Assembly (NCBI GenBank): GCA_019137255.1
Contig: WPDH01000034.1
Coordinates: 1 to 64,000, forward strand
Source: Corinectria fuckeliana
Taxonomy: Eukaryota; Ascomycota; Sordariomycetes; Hypocreales; Nectriaceae
DNA: 64,000 bases
Direction: 5' to 3'
Shown here one piece after another: positions 11,657 through 23,399 of this stretch. How positions within the stretch are numbered: the stretch's first letter is position 1; each line of letters begins with the position of its first letter. The position numbers were made by a program, and so were the translations under genes. The notes below the pieces were generated by a model. The model saw only the letters and a list, made by a program, of their open reading frames with translations, did not search any database and was not told where the DNA came from.

Positions 11657-13081
11657 ATGCCTCCTGCCACTGTCATTTTGGAGCCGAGCTACTATATAAC
11701 AGACCGAGACGAGGTGGACTTTTGGTCAGGTTTCAGCCACCCGAAAGTATCCAAGAACACCCAAGATTCCCTGCCAGATGGCTTCCCGATTTCTTTAGAG
11801 TCTCCTTTGGTCTGGGATGGCGAAAGCATGGCGAAAAAGGAGCATGAGTGGATCCTTCATCTCGACGAGAACCAAGTGGCCTTGATTGAGGGCGGCTTCA
11901 GACATTTCCAAGGTAAGGCTCGAGATCATTAGGCTTCTTCAATACTTAATTCTCTATCTTACAGGACTTCAGATCCCGCCCACGAGAATCACGCCCGACA
12001 CGTTTCCGCTGCCATCCATACTGCGAAAGGAACTCGACGATGTCTCACGCGCGTGTTATGAAGGTCAGGGCTTCTTTCTGATACGGGGACTGGATCCAAC
12101 GCGGTACTCGGATGAAGAGAACGCCTTGATATTTATGGGCATCTCGGTTCACGTTGCCCCCGAACGTGGGTTTCAAGACAGAAAGCGTCGGCAGGTTCTA
12201 TGTCAGATGCCAAACCAACAACCCCATATCGTATCGAGTGCTGACGACTCGCAGGCCATGTCGTGAACGCTGCGGCCGACATGGGCCAGGAAGAAGTTAC
12301 CCAGCCAGGCTTCACGGATGGCGCAATGGTAATAATGATAGCTCTCCGTCTAATAGGCGGTCAGCTAACAGTCAGGCACAGAGCTTCCACAACGATGAGT
12401 GCGAGATCCTGGCGCTCTACGCGATGAACACGGCCATCTCTGGCGGAAGAACTCAGATTTGTAGCGCTTGGAAAGTCTACAACGTTCTCGCAAAGACTCG
12501 GCCGGATATCATAACGCAACTCTCAGAGCCGTGGATCCTTGACACGTTAGTTCAGCACAGTTGATGCCCCCTGTGTCTCTGAGAATGCTAACCGCCTGGC
12601 ATGCAGCTTTCAAGACTACTCCGAGTTTCCACCGCAGACCAGCTCCTTCATCCATGCTCGCGATGGCAAGGTCACGTTTTGCTTCTCACAATACCCCCTG
12701 ACAGGCTTCGGAGACGCGCGAAAGCGGAACACTGAGCTACCGCCTGTCACCGAGAGCCAGCTCGACGCCTTGAACGCGCTCCAGATCCTGGCTAGCCACA
12801 ACTCTTTCCCGTTGCCCAGTAAGAGGTGTGACATTATCTACATAAATGACAGGACTCTTCTACGTGGCAGACAGCCGTTTTACGAGGGGGGTCAGAGGCT
12901 GCAACGACATCTCCTGAAGCTATATTTGCGGGATCCTAAGCGATCATGGCCCATTCCAAGTGGGCTGCAGGCTGTCAATGATCGTATTTTCGGCCCGAAT
13001 AAAGCTGACGGCACTCGTGAAGAGGAGTGTTGCTTGACGTACTACCCTGGGCAGGAACGAAATTGGGCAAAGAACGGATGA
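11657..13081 (+). CDS. TauD/TfdA-like Fe(II)/2-oxoglutarate dioxygenase, distal His missing
   Basis: Five exons fit: 11657-11912, 11965-12186, 12255-12328, 12382-12545 and 12607-13081 (third acceptor and exon 2 end are the least certain). The start reads MPPATVILEPSYY. Family features are GFFLIRGLDP, a GISVHVAPERGFQDR segment, the proximal iron motif H-x-D in SFHNDECEIL, and the C-terminal block RHLLKLYLRDP. The position where the family has its distal iron-binding His (usually L-H-x-R) reads LLRGRQPF: codon 12863-12865 is CGT (Arg), one transition from CAT. The following Arg, expected to bind 2-oxoglutarate, is kept. The fold is known for hydroxylating small carboxylates or sulfonates; here activity is doubtful. 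It follows the broken regulator in the same direction. Confidence 0.75.
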
Positions 13082-13323
13082 GGGGTTGCTTTGGAAAGGT
13101 GTAGTATTGCTGACGACGGTACAACGCGATCGCCTCACAACTACTCTTTTGCTTTAATATTTTTCTCTTTTCAGTCTGCTTGTGGTTCCTTTGAGGAATT
13201 CTTGCAATTGAAAACATTGGATTCTGTCAGATATGAATGCCAAAGCTCTGACTTTTTGCATGAAGACTTAAACTCCCGATTCTAACTCCATGCGCTGCTT
13301 GAGGGACTTGGTTCCGCCTTTGA

Positions 13324-14116
13324 TCAAGGCGTCCATACGAGCCCATCCATGTCCACATATTCATATTCACCATCAACCTGAATCCGTTCCTCACATACCG
13401 ACCGAAAGTCCAGCCTTTCGTAGAATCTCGTCGCACTATTAGTCTCAACGGTGATGGGCACATGCGCCTTGCGGGCAATATCCAAGCCCCACTGCACCAA
13501 AGCGGTTCCAATGCCCTGTCCCCAGAACTCGCTGTGTGTGTTGAGAGCGTTCAGGTGGAGGGCGTCCGGGTATAAAGGGAGCCAGTAGCTGCGCTGTATC
13601 TGGTCCATTGTCGCAAAGAATGCATCGTAGTGGGCGCTAGATACATCGCGACGAGCGAAGATGGAGCTTAGGATAGAATTCCGAGCGTTTAGATAGGTTC
13701 CTAAGGAAACCAAGTTAACGGAATAAAGGAGGTTAGGTTTTATCCTGTCAGCGCTGTAGGCAATGAAGGTACATACGAAGGAAAAGCTTCGACCAAGTGT
13801 CAGAGAAGCATGAAGCCGGAGGCGCAGCCCCGTTGGCTGACTTCCATTCCCACATAGCCAGTCCCACGGGCACCCACGCCTGGCCACCATCGGGACGTGT
13901 CGTGGGAGTCTCGGCGACCATAACGACTCCGCAACTGTCGCAAAGCATGGGGTCAATCCGCAGCCTGGGGAAAAAGTACTCGTTGTCTTGCGGGTACTCT
14001 TCGCGGTGCGGGAAGTTGTACGCGAAGAGGGTATCGTGACTGTCGATGAGGGACGAGAGCAGAATGGCTCGGATCCGAGGGAGGTCGCTCGACGAGGCCT
14101 GTCTGATTCTGATCAT
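13324..14116 (-). CDS. GNAT-family N-acetyltransferase
   Basis: Two exons, 14116-13777 and 13700-13324, give 238 residues. The intron has a GTATGT donor and a TTCCTTAG acceptor and is phase 1. The N-terminus (MIRIRQASSSDLPRIRAI) is the usual first strand and helix of the fold. The acetyl-CoA-binding motif A is seen in exon 2 as FWGQGIGTALVQWGLD, followed by the NSATRFYERLDF strand-helix that normally closes the domain. This arrangement is typical of fungal cytosolic GNAT proteins that acetylate small amines or protein amino groups; the substrate cannot be inferred. The gene is convergent with the dioxygenase gene. Confidence 0.87.
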
Positions 14117-14769
14117 GGCTAATGGTGGTACTGGGTATCGTAGCTTCAGAGGAAAGCCCGAGAATGGCGAATTTCTGTGGTTTCAAGTCTTCCTAGCCGA
14201 CATGTTGGATCCAGCGGATGTTTTATGATGTGGTCTACACATGTTCTCGCCGGTTGCCGTTTTGGTCCTCTCAAATCGCCCCTTAGTGATTGGCCACACT
14301 CCCAATACGGCAACCGGCCAGCCCTCCGGTCCTACTTCTTCATGTACACATCAGCAAATCGCCGATTACCATATACGGACCTATGTGATACCTCAATTCT
14401 TGTTTCTCATTGTATGCCCTTCCACGAGGCTGCACACACCGAGTGGCTCCGCGGAAGCGAGGCCTTCGATTCACCCAATAGCCCTCGAGGGAGGCCTTTG
14501 CTGTTCGACACCCATATTAGTAACCGGTGAGTTATTCACAGGCAACGAGTCGTGTGTTGCTAAGTTCCTAGACGAGGCGGGATGATCGGTGAGGGCCTCA
14601 AAAATGCGAGAACTGGTAAGGATCCTCTGTTTGAACTATATAAGGACTCCAAGGCAATATCCTCGCCATCCTTTGTTTTGTCTGAGATAGACTGACAACT
14701 AGTTCACGAAAATTTCTCAAACTACTATCTCAACAGGGCATCCTCCTTTTTCTCCTTCATCTATCTTCA
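14117..14769. other. Intergenic with a TATA-like element
   Basis: Overlapping short frames only. The last part has promoter character for the small gene at 14770: a TATA-like box at 14637-14645 and a pyrimidine-rich stretch just before the ATG. Confidence 0.5.
14637..14645 (+). promoter_or_regulatory. TATA-like box
   Basis: TATATAAGG lies 125 bases before the ATG at 14770, followed by CT-rich leader sequence. The distance fits a fungal promoter. Confidence 0.45.
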
Positions 14770-15138
14770 ATGTCTCCAGACGACCAAGCCCAACTTCAGC
14801 ACCTCGAAGTCGGTCTACCACTTGTGACATCCACCACACACGACTCGAGTACAATCCCGCAAACGGGGAGAAGAATTGCCAAATCACATTCAAATTCATC
14901 ATGTAAGGCCTCCGGAGGCGATAAGCGACACTCTCACCGAGGGCAGGAATCGGCTGGCCACGCCCATTCGGGAGAGGTGCCACCATTGGCGACCTCTTCC
15001 ATATTATCACCTTCGACCCTTGAGGAACCCGACAAGAAAGGCAAGACTGCTAAGGTGCATTCGGAAAGTTGCATAAGGTGGTTGAACGAGACCAGCTTAG
15101 AAGGGCCCTGGACCGTGTATGGGATAGTTTCTACTTGA
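14770..15138 (+). CDS. Small hypothetical protein (122 aa)
   Basis: A single open frame of 122 codons starts ATGTCTCC after a pyrimidine-rich leader and a TATA-like box 125 bases upstream. The product is polar, rich in Ser, Thr and His, with no transmembrane segment, signal peptide or known motif. I do not recognise it. The promoter context is the main support; it could be a chance frame. Confidence 0.35.
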   Translation: MSPDDQAQLQHLEVGLPLVTSTTHDSSTIPQTGRRIAKSHSNSSCKASGGDKRHSHRGQESAGHAHSGEVPPLATSSILSPSTLEEPDKKGKTAKVHSESCIRWLNETSLEGPWTVYGIVST

Positions 15139-16316
15139 GTGGTTTAAGATGAATATGTAATCTAGATCATACACGGTGTATCCAACAAGATATTGTGTGC
15201 TGTGAAATAGAACTAGTGGCATGATATCAGATTTTGGTCTGGTGTTCCAAAACGCGTCAGAAAAGAGGCTTCTCAGATGAGCACATTTGACGTGGATAAA
15301 GACCGTTCCTGGGCTACTATGTAGGTAATAAAAAATATCCTTACAAGGCACGGTTTCATTTTGGCACGTCTCAAGGCCTCAAACCATCCATGACCAATTG
15401 ATACCAGACAATGGGAAGGACAATCGAGAAATGCTCTTCAGCGACGCTTCCAGTGATTCGACAAGTACGAATAACGGGGAGGATCGGCTCAATTCATCGC
15501 GCGAGAGCCTGCCTTGTCCTCTGATTTCTCTTGTGTGTCCTCTTTCAGTATGTATCAGGTCAGCTACCCTTGCATATGTCAGCTCACCGAGGACCTCGAT
15601 TTTAGCAGACTGGCGGTGTCGGCAGCGAAAGCAGTTAGGGGTACAGTGGGAACATCCTCGGAAGCATTGCTCGGCAGCATGAAGGGGCCTGTATGTATCG
15701 ATGGGTTTGCCGTCGTTGTTGCTCACCAATGCTGCTTTAACGGCAAAATGAATGTCGGGTCACCTTGAGAGATGCTTTTGGAAGGCCTCCGCGTCGCTCC
15801 TAGCTTTGAACATTAGTTAAAAGCCATAGTCAGCAATGTTCCTTGTAACAGAGATAGCACACGAGTCTGGTTCGAGAGAAAGAAAACCAGCCTGCTTTGG
15901 GAGGGCTTCCGTACCCGATGCCGATGCCATAACCTCCACGTTCCCGAAGTGGATGGTATTGAAAGACCCGAACTGGCTGTCCGAGACGGTGATAGGAGGA
16001 CTGCGGGCGCTGTCTGGCGACTTGTTGAGCGAGGCACGGCGATGGCAACAGGGGTCAAGACACGAATGCGACGCTGTACGAATATGTCACTCCCTTTGTC
16101 AGCTTTTCAGACTGAGACATGCATGAGTATCCCTGCACGAGGCTTGGGGTCACGCGGACAGCCACACCCTCGGCGGCAGGCAGCTTGATTTTTGTTGGGC
16201 ATCCATTCCCCTCGTTGGGCGGCCGGAAGTTGCACTCAAAGCTGCACTCAAAGTTGCACTCAAACGTCGCAGCGATACTTCCGTGTCGGAGACGCTGAGA
16301 AACAAAATCAGACAAC
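15139..16316. other. Gap without a supportable gene
   Basis: Several overlapping frames below 120 codons on both strands show no motif. A short direct repeat of TTGCACTCAAA occurs near 16230-16265. Confidence 0.5.
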
Positions 16317-17324
16317 ATGGTGAGTACTTGGAGGCTTGAAGCTTCGCTTCTTCCATGGGATACACCACTGGCCCTAGTGTGCTTGCTGATACGTGTAATC
16401 ACTACCAGGCTGACGGGCTTTGCACCACCTCAAGTGCTCTAGAATCTCTGGAGACTGCCTTCGCGCTCATAAATGAAATTGAGGAGGCTAAACAACAGAT
16501 CAAAGGCTCGTATAAGGCGTTGATAAGCATCCATGAGCGCCAAAGCATGTTATCACAGTGTCTGAAGCAACTGAGGGGGGAGGCGCATATTCACACGCCA
16601 GAAGTTGTCCAGCAGATTAATTCCATCAATAACATTCAGAAAGAGATCCTGGCGTTTCTGTCGAAGTTACACAGTCAAGAAAGCGACGGAGTAGTGAGGA
16701 GAGGTTATGGTTTGATCGCAGGGGACAAGGACGATCAACAACTAGGCCAGATCCTAGATCGCCTTCACGACGCGAGAACAGATCTGGATCGGCGCGTCTC
16801 GGGGCTCCGTGGCAGGCCGATCGATCGGGTTGTAGTAGCCCGTGACATTCCGATGGAAACAAACGAGGATGTGAAGAAGATGTCCGGGAGGAACCTGGCT
16901 CTCGCGGACAACGTCCAGAATCGGCAGCTACAGCGCACAGGTATGCCCTCTTCCAACACGTTAACGGCGAGCAGTAGTCCTAACCTGAGCAGACCAAGCG
17001 TTCGTCTCCCATGATGAGGCAGACCTGCGTGACTTGGGATACGTATCTCGTGAGCAGAGTCAGCCCATGTCCTCGAAATCAGCCTCGTCTGTGATCAGCA
17101 CAGGACCGCCACACAGCGACAAGAACCTCGATTGGCAGCGGAACAAGACGGAGGGGAATCCCTCGCTGTGGGTTGGAAACATTGGCTACGACGCGGTGGA
17201 GCAGGTGTCGGCTCCGAAGGCAAGGGTCAGAGACAATCAGTTTGGACAAGGGTTGAGGTTCGTCGTTGGGCATGTTGCCCAAAGTGGTACGGATGCATTC
17301 ATGCAGAGCTTTTTCCATAGATGA
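16317..17324 (+). CDS. Fungal hypothetical protein with STAND/NACHT-type N-terminal helices
   Basis: Three exons fit: 16317-16319 (the ATG alone), 16409-16940 and 16993-17324, giving 288 residues. The first intron starts GTGAGT directly after the ATG and ends CCAG, so the protein begins MADGLCTTSSALESL. The second intron (52 bases, GTATGC, branch CTAAC) is phase 1 and removes an apparent stop at 17012. The N-terminal 110 residues are amphipathic helices and coiled coil (LINEIEEAKQQIKGSYKAL) similar in style to the N-terminal domain of fungal NACHT/STAND and ankyrin proteins. The C-terminal part (GNPSLWVGNIGYDAV, FGQGLRFVVG) is not recognised. No catalytic motif is visible. It may be a stand-alone signalling or adaptor protein. 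Confidence 0.6.
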
Positions 17325-17394
17325 TGGGGGCTTGTAGAGAAATGTCGTGTCTCTGATAGCAGTATGGAGGAAATTATTGAGCAGACTGAATCCT

Positions 17395-17955
17395 TTACTT
17401 CGCATCAACGTTGAACAGAATCGAGAGCGCGCTGCCCTCACTCGCTGCCGTTAGCCCGCCACGGTTGTACTTCATCGTGACATATGGACAAGGGCCTGGG
17501 TTTCTTAGATAATACACAGAAAATAGGCACAACAGCTCGACTGACAGAATATGCTTAATAGAACACGCCCGGCAACTATGCCTCTCATCGGAGAAAGCAT
17601 ATAGCATAGCTATCCGTAACCAACCAGCAAAAGACCCCCAGCAGGCTACCGCCGTAAGACTGCACACCAAGACATCCGCGGTCGGGTTTTTGCCATCCCG
17701 CAGCCTCATGATGATACCGCCGCCTTGAAACACGGTACATGCCAATAGAGAGAACGGCCTGGTCCTGGCGGGGAGTGTCAGGGTCGCCAGCGTAACGTCC
17801 ACATACGGCACGATACGGGTGGAGGCGTCGTCGGGCGCGCGATCGAGGTGGTAGGCGTAGAGGCGCGGGATGAAGCGGCTGAAGCCGCCGAGGTATGTGA
17901 TGGCAGTGATTGCAGACGTTGAGGGTATGCGAAGTTAGGAGAGGAGAGGCGCCAT
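17395..17955 (-). pseudogene. Membrane protein gene with an early in-frame stop
   Basis: An ATG at 17955 is followed after six codons by TAA (17937-17935), and coding sense then continues in the same frame for about 180 codons to 17395. The continuing product has several hydrophobic stretches (AITAITYLGGF, LLACTVFQGGGIIM, VCSLTAVACWGSF) consistent with three or four membrane helices. I do not recognise the family. Either the gene is dead, or translation starts after the stop at a codon I cannot identify, since no other early ATG is in frame. Confidence 0.45.
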
Positions 17956-18289
17956 GTTGGTGACGTTGGGCGTTGGTTTCGTGGTTGTCGGTGGGTGTGG
18001 TTTTCTAGAGTTCAATGCTCGCGCTGAGTGATTAGTTCTAGATCTTACTTGCGGACTTGCTAAATACTAGGTATTAGTAGGCCATCTAGATCAAGGACCG
18101 GTTAAAGTTAGCAGAACAAGTAAGTAGTGAATGTGACGAATTGCGCATTAGCTGCTCTCGTGATTATTGATGTGTGAAAATGTCTTGATCTAATATACTT
18201 GCACCCCTTCCATCGTCGCCCATGCCTCACAAGCTCGTGCAGTTGAGTTTATTTTCTTCATCATAACATTTCCATTATTCTGTACTCAA
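17956..18289. other. Intergenic, AT-rich
   Basis: No gene seen. It contains the 3' flank of the FAD oxidoreductase gene. Confidence 0.5.
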
Positions 18290-19495
18290 TTAAACAGTCT
18301 CTGCGGTCTTGTAGATTTCGTTGTATCCATCCAATGACTGTTTCTCCAGAGACATTGGCTCCTGTCCTCGGAACCGTTCTGGATCCAGGGCATTTTGCGT
18401 CTTCTGGTCCACTTGTAGTCCATCCATCAGCTCAGTCACGAATCTGGCAGTGCCCGCTCCATGAGTGACCCACACGGCCACAGCCATGTACAGCCCTTGT
18501 ACGGACTGGACTTGACCCGCCAGCGGCATGTTATCGGGGGTCATGGAGAAGATGCCGTTGAAGCTCTCCGCATCCTCAAAATCGTCTCCGGAGGCTTGTG
18601 GCAGGAAGCTTCTGGCGGTTTTCAATGGCTCCTCAAAGTCGGGAATCCACTCTCCGATGGCTGTGCCGTTCGTGGGTTTGTAGTGAACCGGTTGGTGGTC
18701 GTAGGTCCCCATTCCGTACCGGTCTCCATGGTCCCTTGCGTAAACGTGGTGTTCTGGCCATCGGACAAAGGGCAACTTGGAAGAGTTTGGCTGTCGAGCC
18801 CGGCCGTGCGTGTACGGATGCCCGACTGGAACAACGGGGATTGGGAAGTCAAGATCCTGACATAGGTCCTGGGCCCAGATCCCAGTAGCCAATACCACTC
18901 TGTCGGCCTCCAGCCTGAAGTGGGATGCACCATCTTGAACTTCAATGCCGTTGATGCGGCCTCCCGAAATGATGAGCCTTTTGACGTCTCCCTGCACGCA
19001 TCGCACGCCAGCCTTCTTCGCCTGCTCCAAGTAAAAAGAAGTAATCCTGGCCGCATTTGCAGTTCCATCTGTCGCGAAATGCAAGGCCTCTCCCGGGCGG
19101 GAATCATCCACTAGCTGCGGTGCGAGATGTTTTGCTCGCTGGATGCTGAGCATTTCTGCCGGAAGCCCTAACTTAGTCGCATTTTCGCGTCGCAACTTTA
19201 GCCTGTCGATCCCAGTGGCTCCAAAAGCAACCTCGAGCCCGCCAACGGCATCGAAACCGCCGGGGATTTTGGTGTATTCTGACACGGTCTTGACGGCGAG
19301 CCGGGTCAGGACCTCCGACTCGTTGAATTGTCCGATAACTCCAGGGGCATGGCCAGTAGATCCGATAAGGGGGTTGATGGAGCGATCAACTACAGTGATC
19401 TTTCGCTGAACGGACGATGAGGACAAGAGGTGAGCCAAAGCCGAGCCAACGATGCCAGCGCCGACGATGAGAACAGTTTCAGGCGTGGTAGACAT
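18290..19495 (-). CDS. FAD-dependent oxidoreductase (DAO family, dimethylglycine/sarcosine oxidase-like)
   Basis: An intronless gene of 401 residues from the ATG at 19495. An upstream in-frame ATG at 19540 adds 15 residues, but the downstream start places the Rossmann motif GAGIVGSALA at the usual distance. FAD-binding features are VLIVGAGIVGS, then VVDR at the end of the second strand. STGHAPGVIGQF matches the family's conserved G-x-H-A-P-G segment, and VLATGIWA precedes the second half. The C-terminal FAD contact is seen as SMTPDNMPLAG followed by GLYMAVAVWVTHGAGTA. The family oxidises secondary or tertiary amino acids such as sarcosine or dimethylglycine. The substrate is inferred only at family level. 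No break is visible. Confidence 0.85.
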   Translation of the reverse strand: MSTTPETVLIVGAGIVGSALAHLLSSSSVQRKITVVDRSINPLIGSTGHAPGVIGQFNESEVLTRLAVKTVSEYTKIPGGFDAVGGLEVAFGATGIDRLKLRRENATKLGLPAEMLSIQRAKHLAPQLVDDSRPGEALHFATDGTANAARITSFYLEQAKKAGVRCVQGDVKRLIISGGRINGIEVQDGASHFRLEADRVVLATGIWAQDLCQDLDFPIPVVPVGHPYTHGRARQPNSSKLPFVRWPEHHVYARDHGDRYGMGTYDHQPVHYKPTNGTAIGEWIPDFEEPLKTARSFLPQASGDDFEDAESFNGIFSMTPDNMPLAGQVQSVQGLYMAVAVWVTHGAGTARFVTELMDGLQVDQKTQNALDPERFRGQEPMSLEKQSLDGYNEIYKTAETV

Positions 19496-19540
19496 GGTCA
19501 AAACGGGAGTAAAATGCGCTCGGGTTGAAGTGAGCAACAC

Positions 19541-20378
19541 AGAATCGTCGTCCGCAGGAATCTTAGTTTCTTAAGTACTGGGCTAGGTGATCCATCAATC
19601 GGGAGGTATGGCCAGACAAAGGGCGCGGTGATGGAGCCAAGAGCCCACCAGAGTAGCGCCATGTCATCCGAAAGGCGGAGGGGAGTGCAAGCCCCCCCGC
19701 ATTGATCAACTCACTTGTAAGACCACTCAACTTTTGACACTGGACACCCTGGCCTCAAGCAACTTCGAGATATTACTACCACCCGAGGTTCACAAAGCGG
19801 ACGACACGAAGACTCCCGAAGGCGAGGGCAGCGCCTTGGTGTATACAAGCGATGGTATGAGCTCCGGGCTTGACGCAGAGAATGGGAGAACTATCGCATG
19901 CCAGGGGAAGACACCTAACTTCTTCTTTCACTGTTGCGAGGCAGGAATATTCAGAGAAGTCTGAGGCCCAGTTGAGGAAGAGAGCCGACGAGCCAAGATA
20001 GCCACAGAAGAAACGCATGCAGCGTCGAGGCATTTGACCTTGTCAATGACGAGTTGATGCTCGCACCATCCATCTCTCCGTATCCAATTGGCCACATTGT
20101 GACTGATTGACGAAACGTTGAGCGTAAAACACGGATAAACGACGCTCCATCCGAAATTATGATTCAAGCATTCCCCGCCTTTTGTCGCAGTAGTCTTATC
20201 TCATCGAGTTATAAAGAGCACTTTTCTTCCGCATGCTAACGATTTGCAAAATCACCAGAAAACGAACTGCTATACTCTAGCCATAGGCACCAAATCCCAG
20301 CCTCTGCTGCCCCTCAAGCTTTACGCCTTTTAATAATCTAAATATCATCAGTAAAATCCGAAATAGTCCTCAACCGAG
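19541..20378. other. Intergenic region before the SDR gene
   Basis: No supportable gene. A TTATAAAG element at 20209-20216 lies about 165 bases before the SDR start and may be its TATA box. Confidence 0.5.
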
Positions 20379-21296
20379 ATGCCTTTTCCCTACAAGACTG
20401 TTCTCATCACTGGCGCCACGGCCGGAATCGGCTTGGCGCTAGCTGAGAGGATGATCAAGGCTGGTATTTTCGTCATCGCCGTTGGCCGGCGCGGCGACCG
20501 GCTCAACGAACTGGTTCAGAAGCATGGGTCTGACAAGGTAGCTGCCGAGGAATTCGACGTCTCAGATCTGGACGAGCTGCCTGCGTGGGTTGAAAAGTAA
20601 GCAATTCCCGTTTACAAATCAGGGTCAACTCTACAGATCGCAAGACTGACGGAAATCAGGATAACGAAGACTTATCCTCTCCTCTCGAGCATCGTTCTCA
20701 ACGCCGGCTTCCAACGCACCGTCGACTTCACCAAGCCTGGATCCATATCTCGTTCTTTACTTACCTCAGAGCTACACACGAACTATCTTTCTCCCGTCCA
20801 CACCATCTCCCTCTTTCTCCCACATCTCATTTCTCTGGGGAAGAATTCACCTAGCGCGACACCAGCCTCCATCGTCCTCGTTTCCTCAGGCCTCGCCATT
20901 ACGCCTATTTCGCGGTGTCCAAACTACTGTGCCACGAAATCCGCCATACACTCGCTGGCTTGGACTCTGCGATCCCAGCTGTCCGCTCCTTTGAGCCCGG
21001 AAACGCAGCATATCCGGGTCATCGAAATCATCCCGCCGGCCGTGTGCACAGAGCTTCATTCTACACAGCCCGACCTTGTAGCATCGGGCCAGACAAGTTT
21101 CGGGGTTCCTTTGGAAGAGTTCGCCACCGAGACGTGGGATCTTATGAGGGCTGAAGAAGAAACGCCTGACGACGAGATCATTGTTAAACTTGTACGGGAA
21201 CAATGGGATACTGTTGAGAGTAAGAAGAGGGAGGTGTTTCAAGGCTTCGAGGCTATCTTCAGGAAGATGGCGGCTGAGGGCAAGGGGATCGCATGA
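20379..21296 (+). CDS. Short-chain dehydrogenase/reductase (classical SDR)
   Basis: Two exons, 20379-20596 and 20660-21296, give 284 residues; the intron (GTAAGC...AATCAG, 63 bases) is phase 2. The protein shows TGATAGIG for cofactor binding (residues 11-18), the NAG motif (LNAGF, 87-89), catalytic Ser148/149 in VLVSSGL, and the YxxxK pair Tyr162/Lys166 in PNYCATK. After the active site comes RVIEIIPPAV, typical of the cofactor lid. All catalytic residues are in place, so it should be an active NAD(P)H oxidoreductase resembling DltE-type SDRs. The substrate is not indicated. It is alone, with no operon-like neighbour. Confidence 0.9.
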
Positions 21297-22142
21297 GCAT
21301 AGTGTGTGTCTGGGTGGGCGCCAGCGATCTTTGCTGATGTGCATGCGATTCCTTCGTATATGTTTTATCAGTCATGGAGGAGCAATGGTCGGTGCCTTTA
21401 TTAGCTAAACGAACGATTAGTGCCCTAAAGCACTGGTCATCTATCGATTAGACTAGGGAAGAACCTACAAAGATTTAATTTTGCCGCTGCCCGGAGGTGA
21501 TTATTCTGGTACCTTCCCAACTGTCATTACTACAATAATTAGTTTGCTAGCTAGGTATATCCAGATTGTCCCTGGAGAACGAGCCATGAATCTACAGCAA
21601 CAACGTGAAGGAAAGTGGGGTGTCATAAGGAGTGTCTGAAGCTAGCTATGTATCGGCAAGGCGACCGCCTGCTATGAAGGGACTCCAAATTGCTTTGCGT
21701 CTGTTGTGATCGTCCACTATACACATTATTAGAGCTGGTGGCCCAGAGTATGATATCGCTATAGAGGAAAGTACAATGTCTGAAACGTATCTCGCATTGT
21801 TGACGGCAACTGGAAGCGAATTTGGTAGTGCTGTAAGAGTGTGGTTAGGTTCCTACGTCAGGACGAAGACGGACTCTTTATCCGGTGATAAAACTTATCG
21901 AATGGGAAAAGCTTTCCATTGATTGCTTCATAGCAATGAGCTAAGTACAAGGGGCACTCCCAGCCGACTGTACTAAACTAAATTGAGGAGAATTAGCGTC
22001 TTCGTTATCGCCAAACAAGCAAATAAAGTTGATTATGCATATAATTATAATTATTTTCCGTGCTCGCTTTTCCTTGAAGTGGAGTTATAACTAACTAGTG
22101 CTATTTCGCTGCCTTGGACGTGCCCGTTCTAGTTTACGGTGG
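21297..22142. other. Intergenic, AT-rich
   Basis: No gene seen; AT content rises toward 22000-22070 (ATAATTATAATTATTTT). Confidence 0.55.
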
Positions 22143-22641
22143 CTAATGTGTGTTCGGCTTTGTATCTAATGCTGTCCCAGTTTTCGCCCGTTCCTGGAGA
22201 GTCATGGCGTATCTGTCGAAGCAAAGACCGTGAATCCTGCCGTTAACCTCCATGCATCCCAGATACTTGGCAATGTTTGGATGTGGATTCTTCCATAGAA
22301 TTTCGCAGACCTCCGCTTCTTCGAAGACCTGCTTGCGAATGTCGTCCTGGCTTTTTTCGGTTCGGTAATATAGGAGACACGCCCGCTTTACGTAACAGTC
22401 TATCGGCAGTGGCTCTGGGGCGCGGGTAGAGGGATGAGGCAAACTGCGGCCAAATATGTTCGGCAGGAATCTGAACAAGGTCTAACTCGTGGGTGTCGAC
22501 TGCGGAGGAGAAGGGCACGCGTTCGTTGACTTTAGCGTAGAAGTACTCCCCCGTTTCCCCTCTGAGAATCAATTTCGTATGGTCGAAGACATAATCGTCA
22601 CCCTGTTCAATGAACCTTTGAGCCCGCTCGCAGATTTCCAT
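22143..22641 (-). pseudogene. Protein kinase-like gene fragment
   Basis: Reading from 22641 the frame gives MEICERAQRFIEQGDDYVF... and HELDLVQIPAEHIWPQF. Near 22430 the coding sense switches to another frame that continues EPLPIDCYVKRACLLYYR, then EAEVCEILWKNPHPNIAKY and GLCFDRYAMTLQER. These are the N-lobe segments (VAIK-like Lys, alpha-C Glu, HPNI loop) of a fungal atypical protein kinase family. Sequence stops at 22143, before any catalytic loop or DFG. A frameshift and the loss of the C-lobe make this a fragment. Confidence 0.65.
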
Positions 22642-23250
22642 ACCCCGTGTCTTCGCAGTTAGCACATTTGAGAGCTTAGAAACAAGATAGGTTATTACCT
22701 TACGTTCCAGGTGTACTGAGGAGTTTGACTGCTGAGTGCGAATGTGAGGGTACTAGGTGAGGAAAGTACACAGACTCTTAACTATGAATACCGGGTGCCT
22801 CAGCCAGACGGTGGACAAACTGCACACGAGATCCTGATCTGCTCAGTCAATCAGAACCGGAACACTTGAACATAAGCTTAAATCACATAGTTGGTCAAGA
22901 AAAAAGAAGACAGTTTGCTCTTGCGATTGAGGAATTTGTTGTTGTGTATTGGCCGATCGAAATTGTAGTCCCTGGGTTGAGGTGGTGTTTCCTGTGTGCA
23001 GTTTATTGTCTGTTCACTGCCTGCTCGTTGTTGAGCTCCCCAGAGAAGGTCAGGTGCCTTCTCCGGGCATAAAGCTGCCCCTCCTCGTTTTTCTTTACAT
23101 GACTCAATTTTTATGGGCAGGCTGCACTACCCCAATTCCAATTCCAATTCACGCTTGCCTTCCCTCCTCTAAAATTACACTCTTTAGCACCATCGCCTCA
23201 ACGTCGGGGATTTCACTAGAATAGACTGGTCCTATTCGAGGCAGCTCGTG
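22642..23250. other. Intergenic
   Basis: No supportable gene. Some pyrimidine-rich stretches near 23080-23170 could be an old promoter of the kinase remnant downstream. Confidence 0.45.
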
Positions 23251-23399
23251 AGGCTGCTATTCAAGCGTATTTCCTAGAAGTTCTCAACTTCAACCACCCA
23301 CCACCATTGGATGGAGGATCACCCGGCGGTAAATCATCCGCCAGCTCCACCTATCAGGATGGACTATTACGTCTCTACCGGTCTGAACACTAAGTCTTC

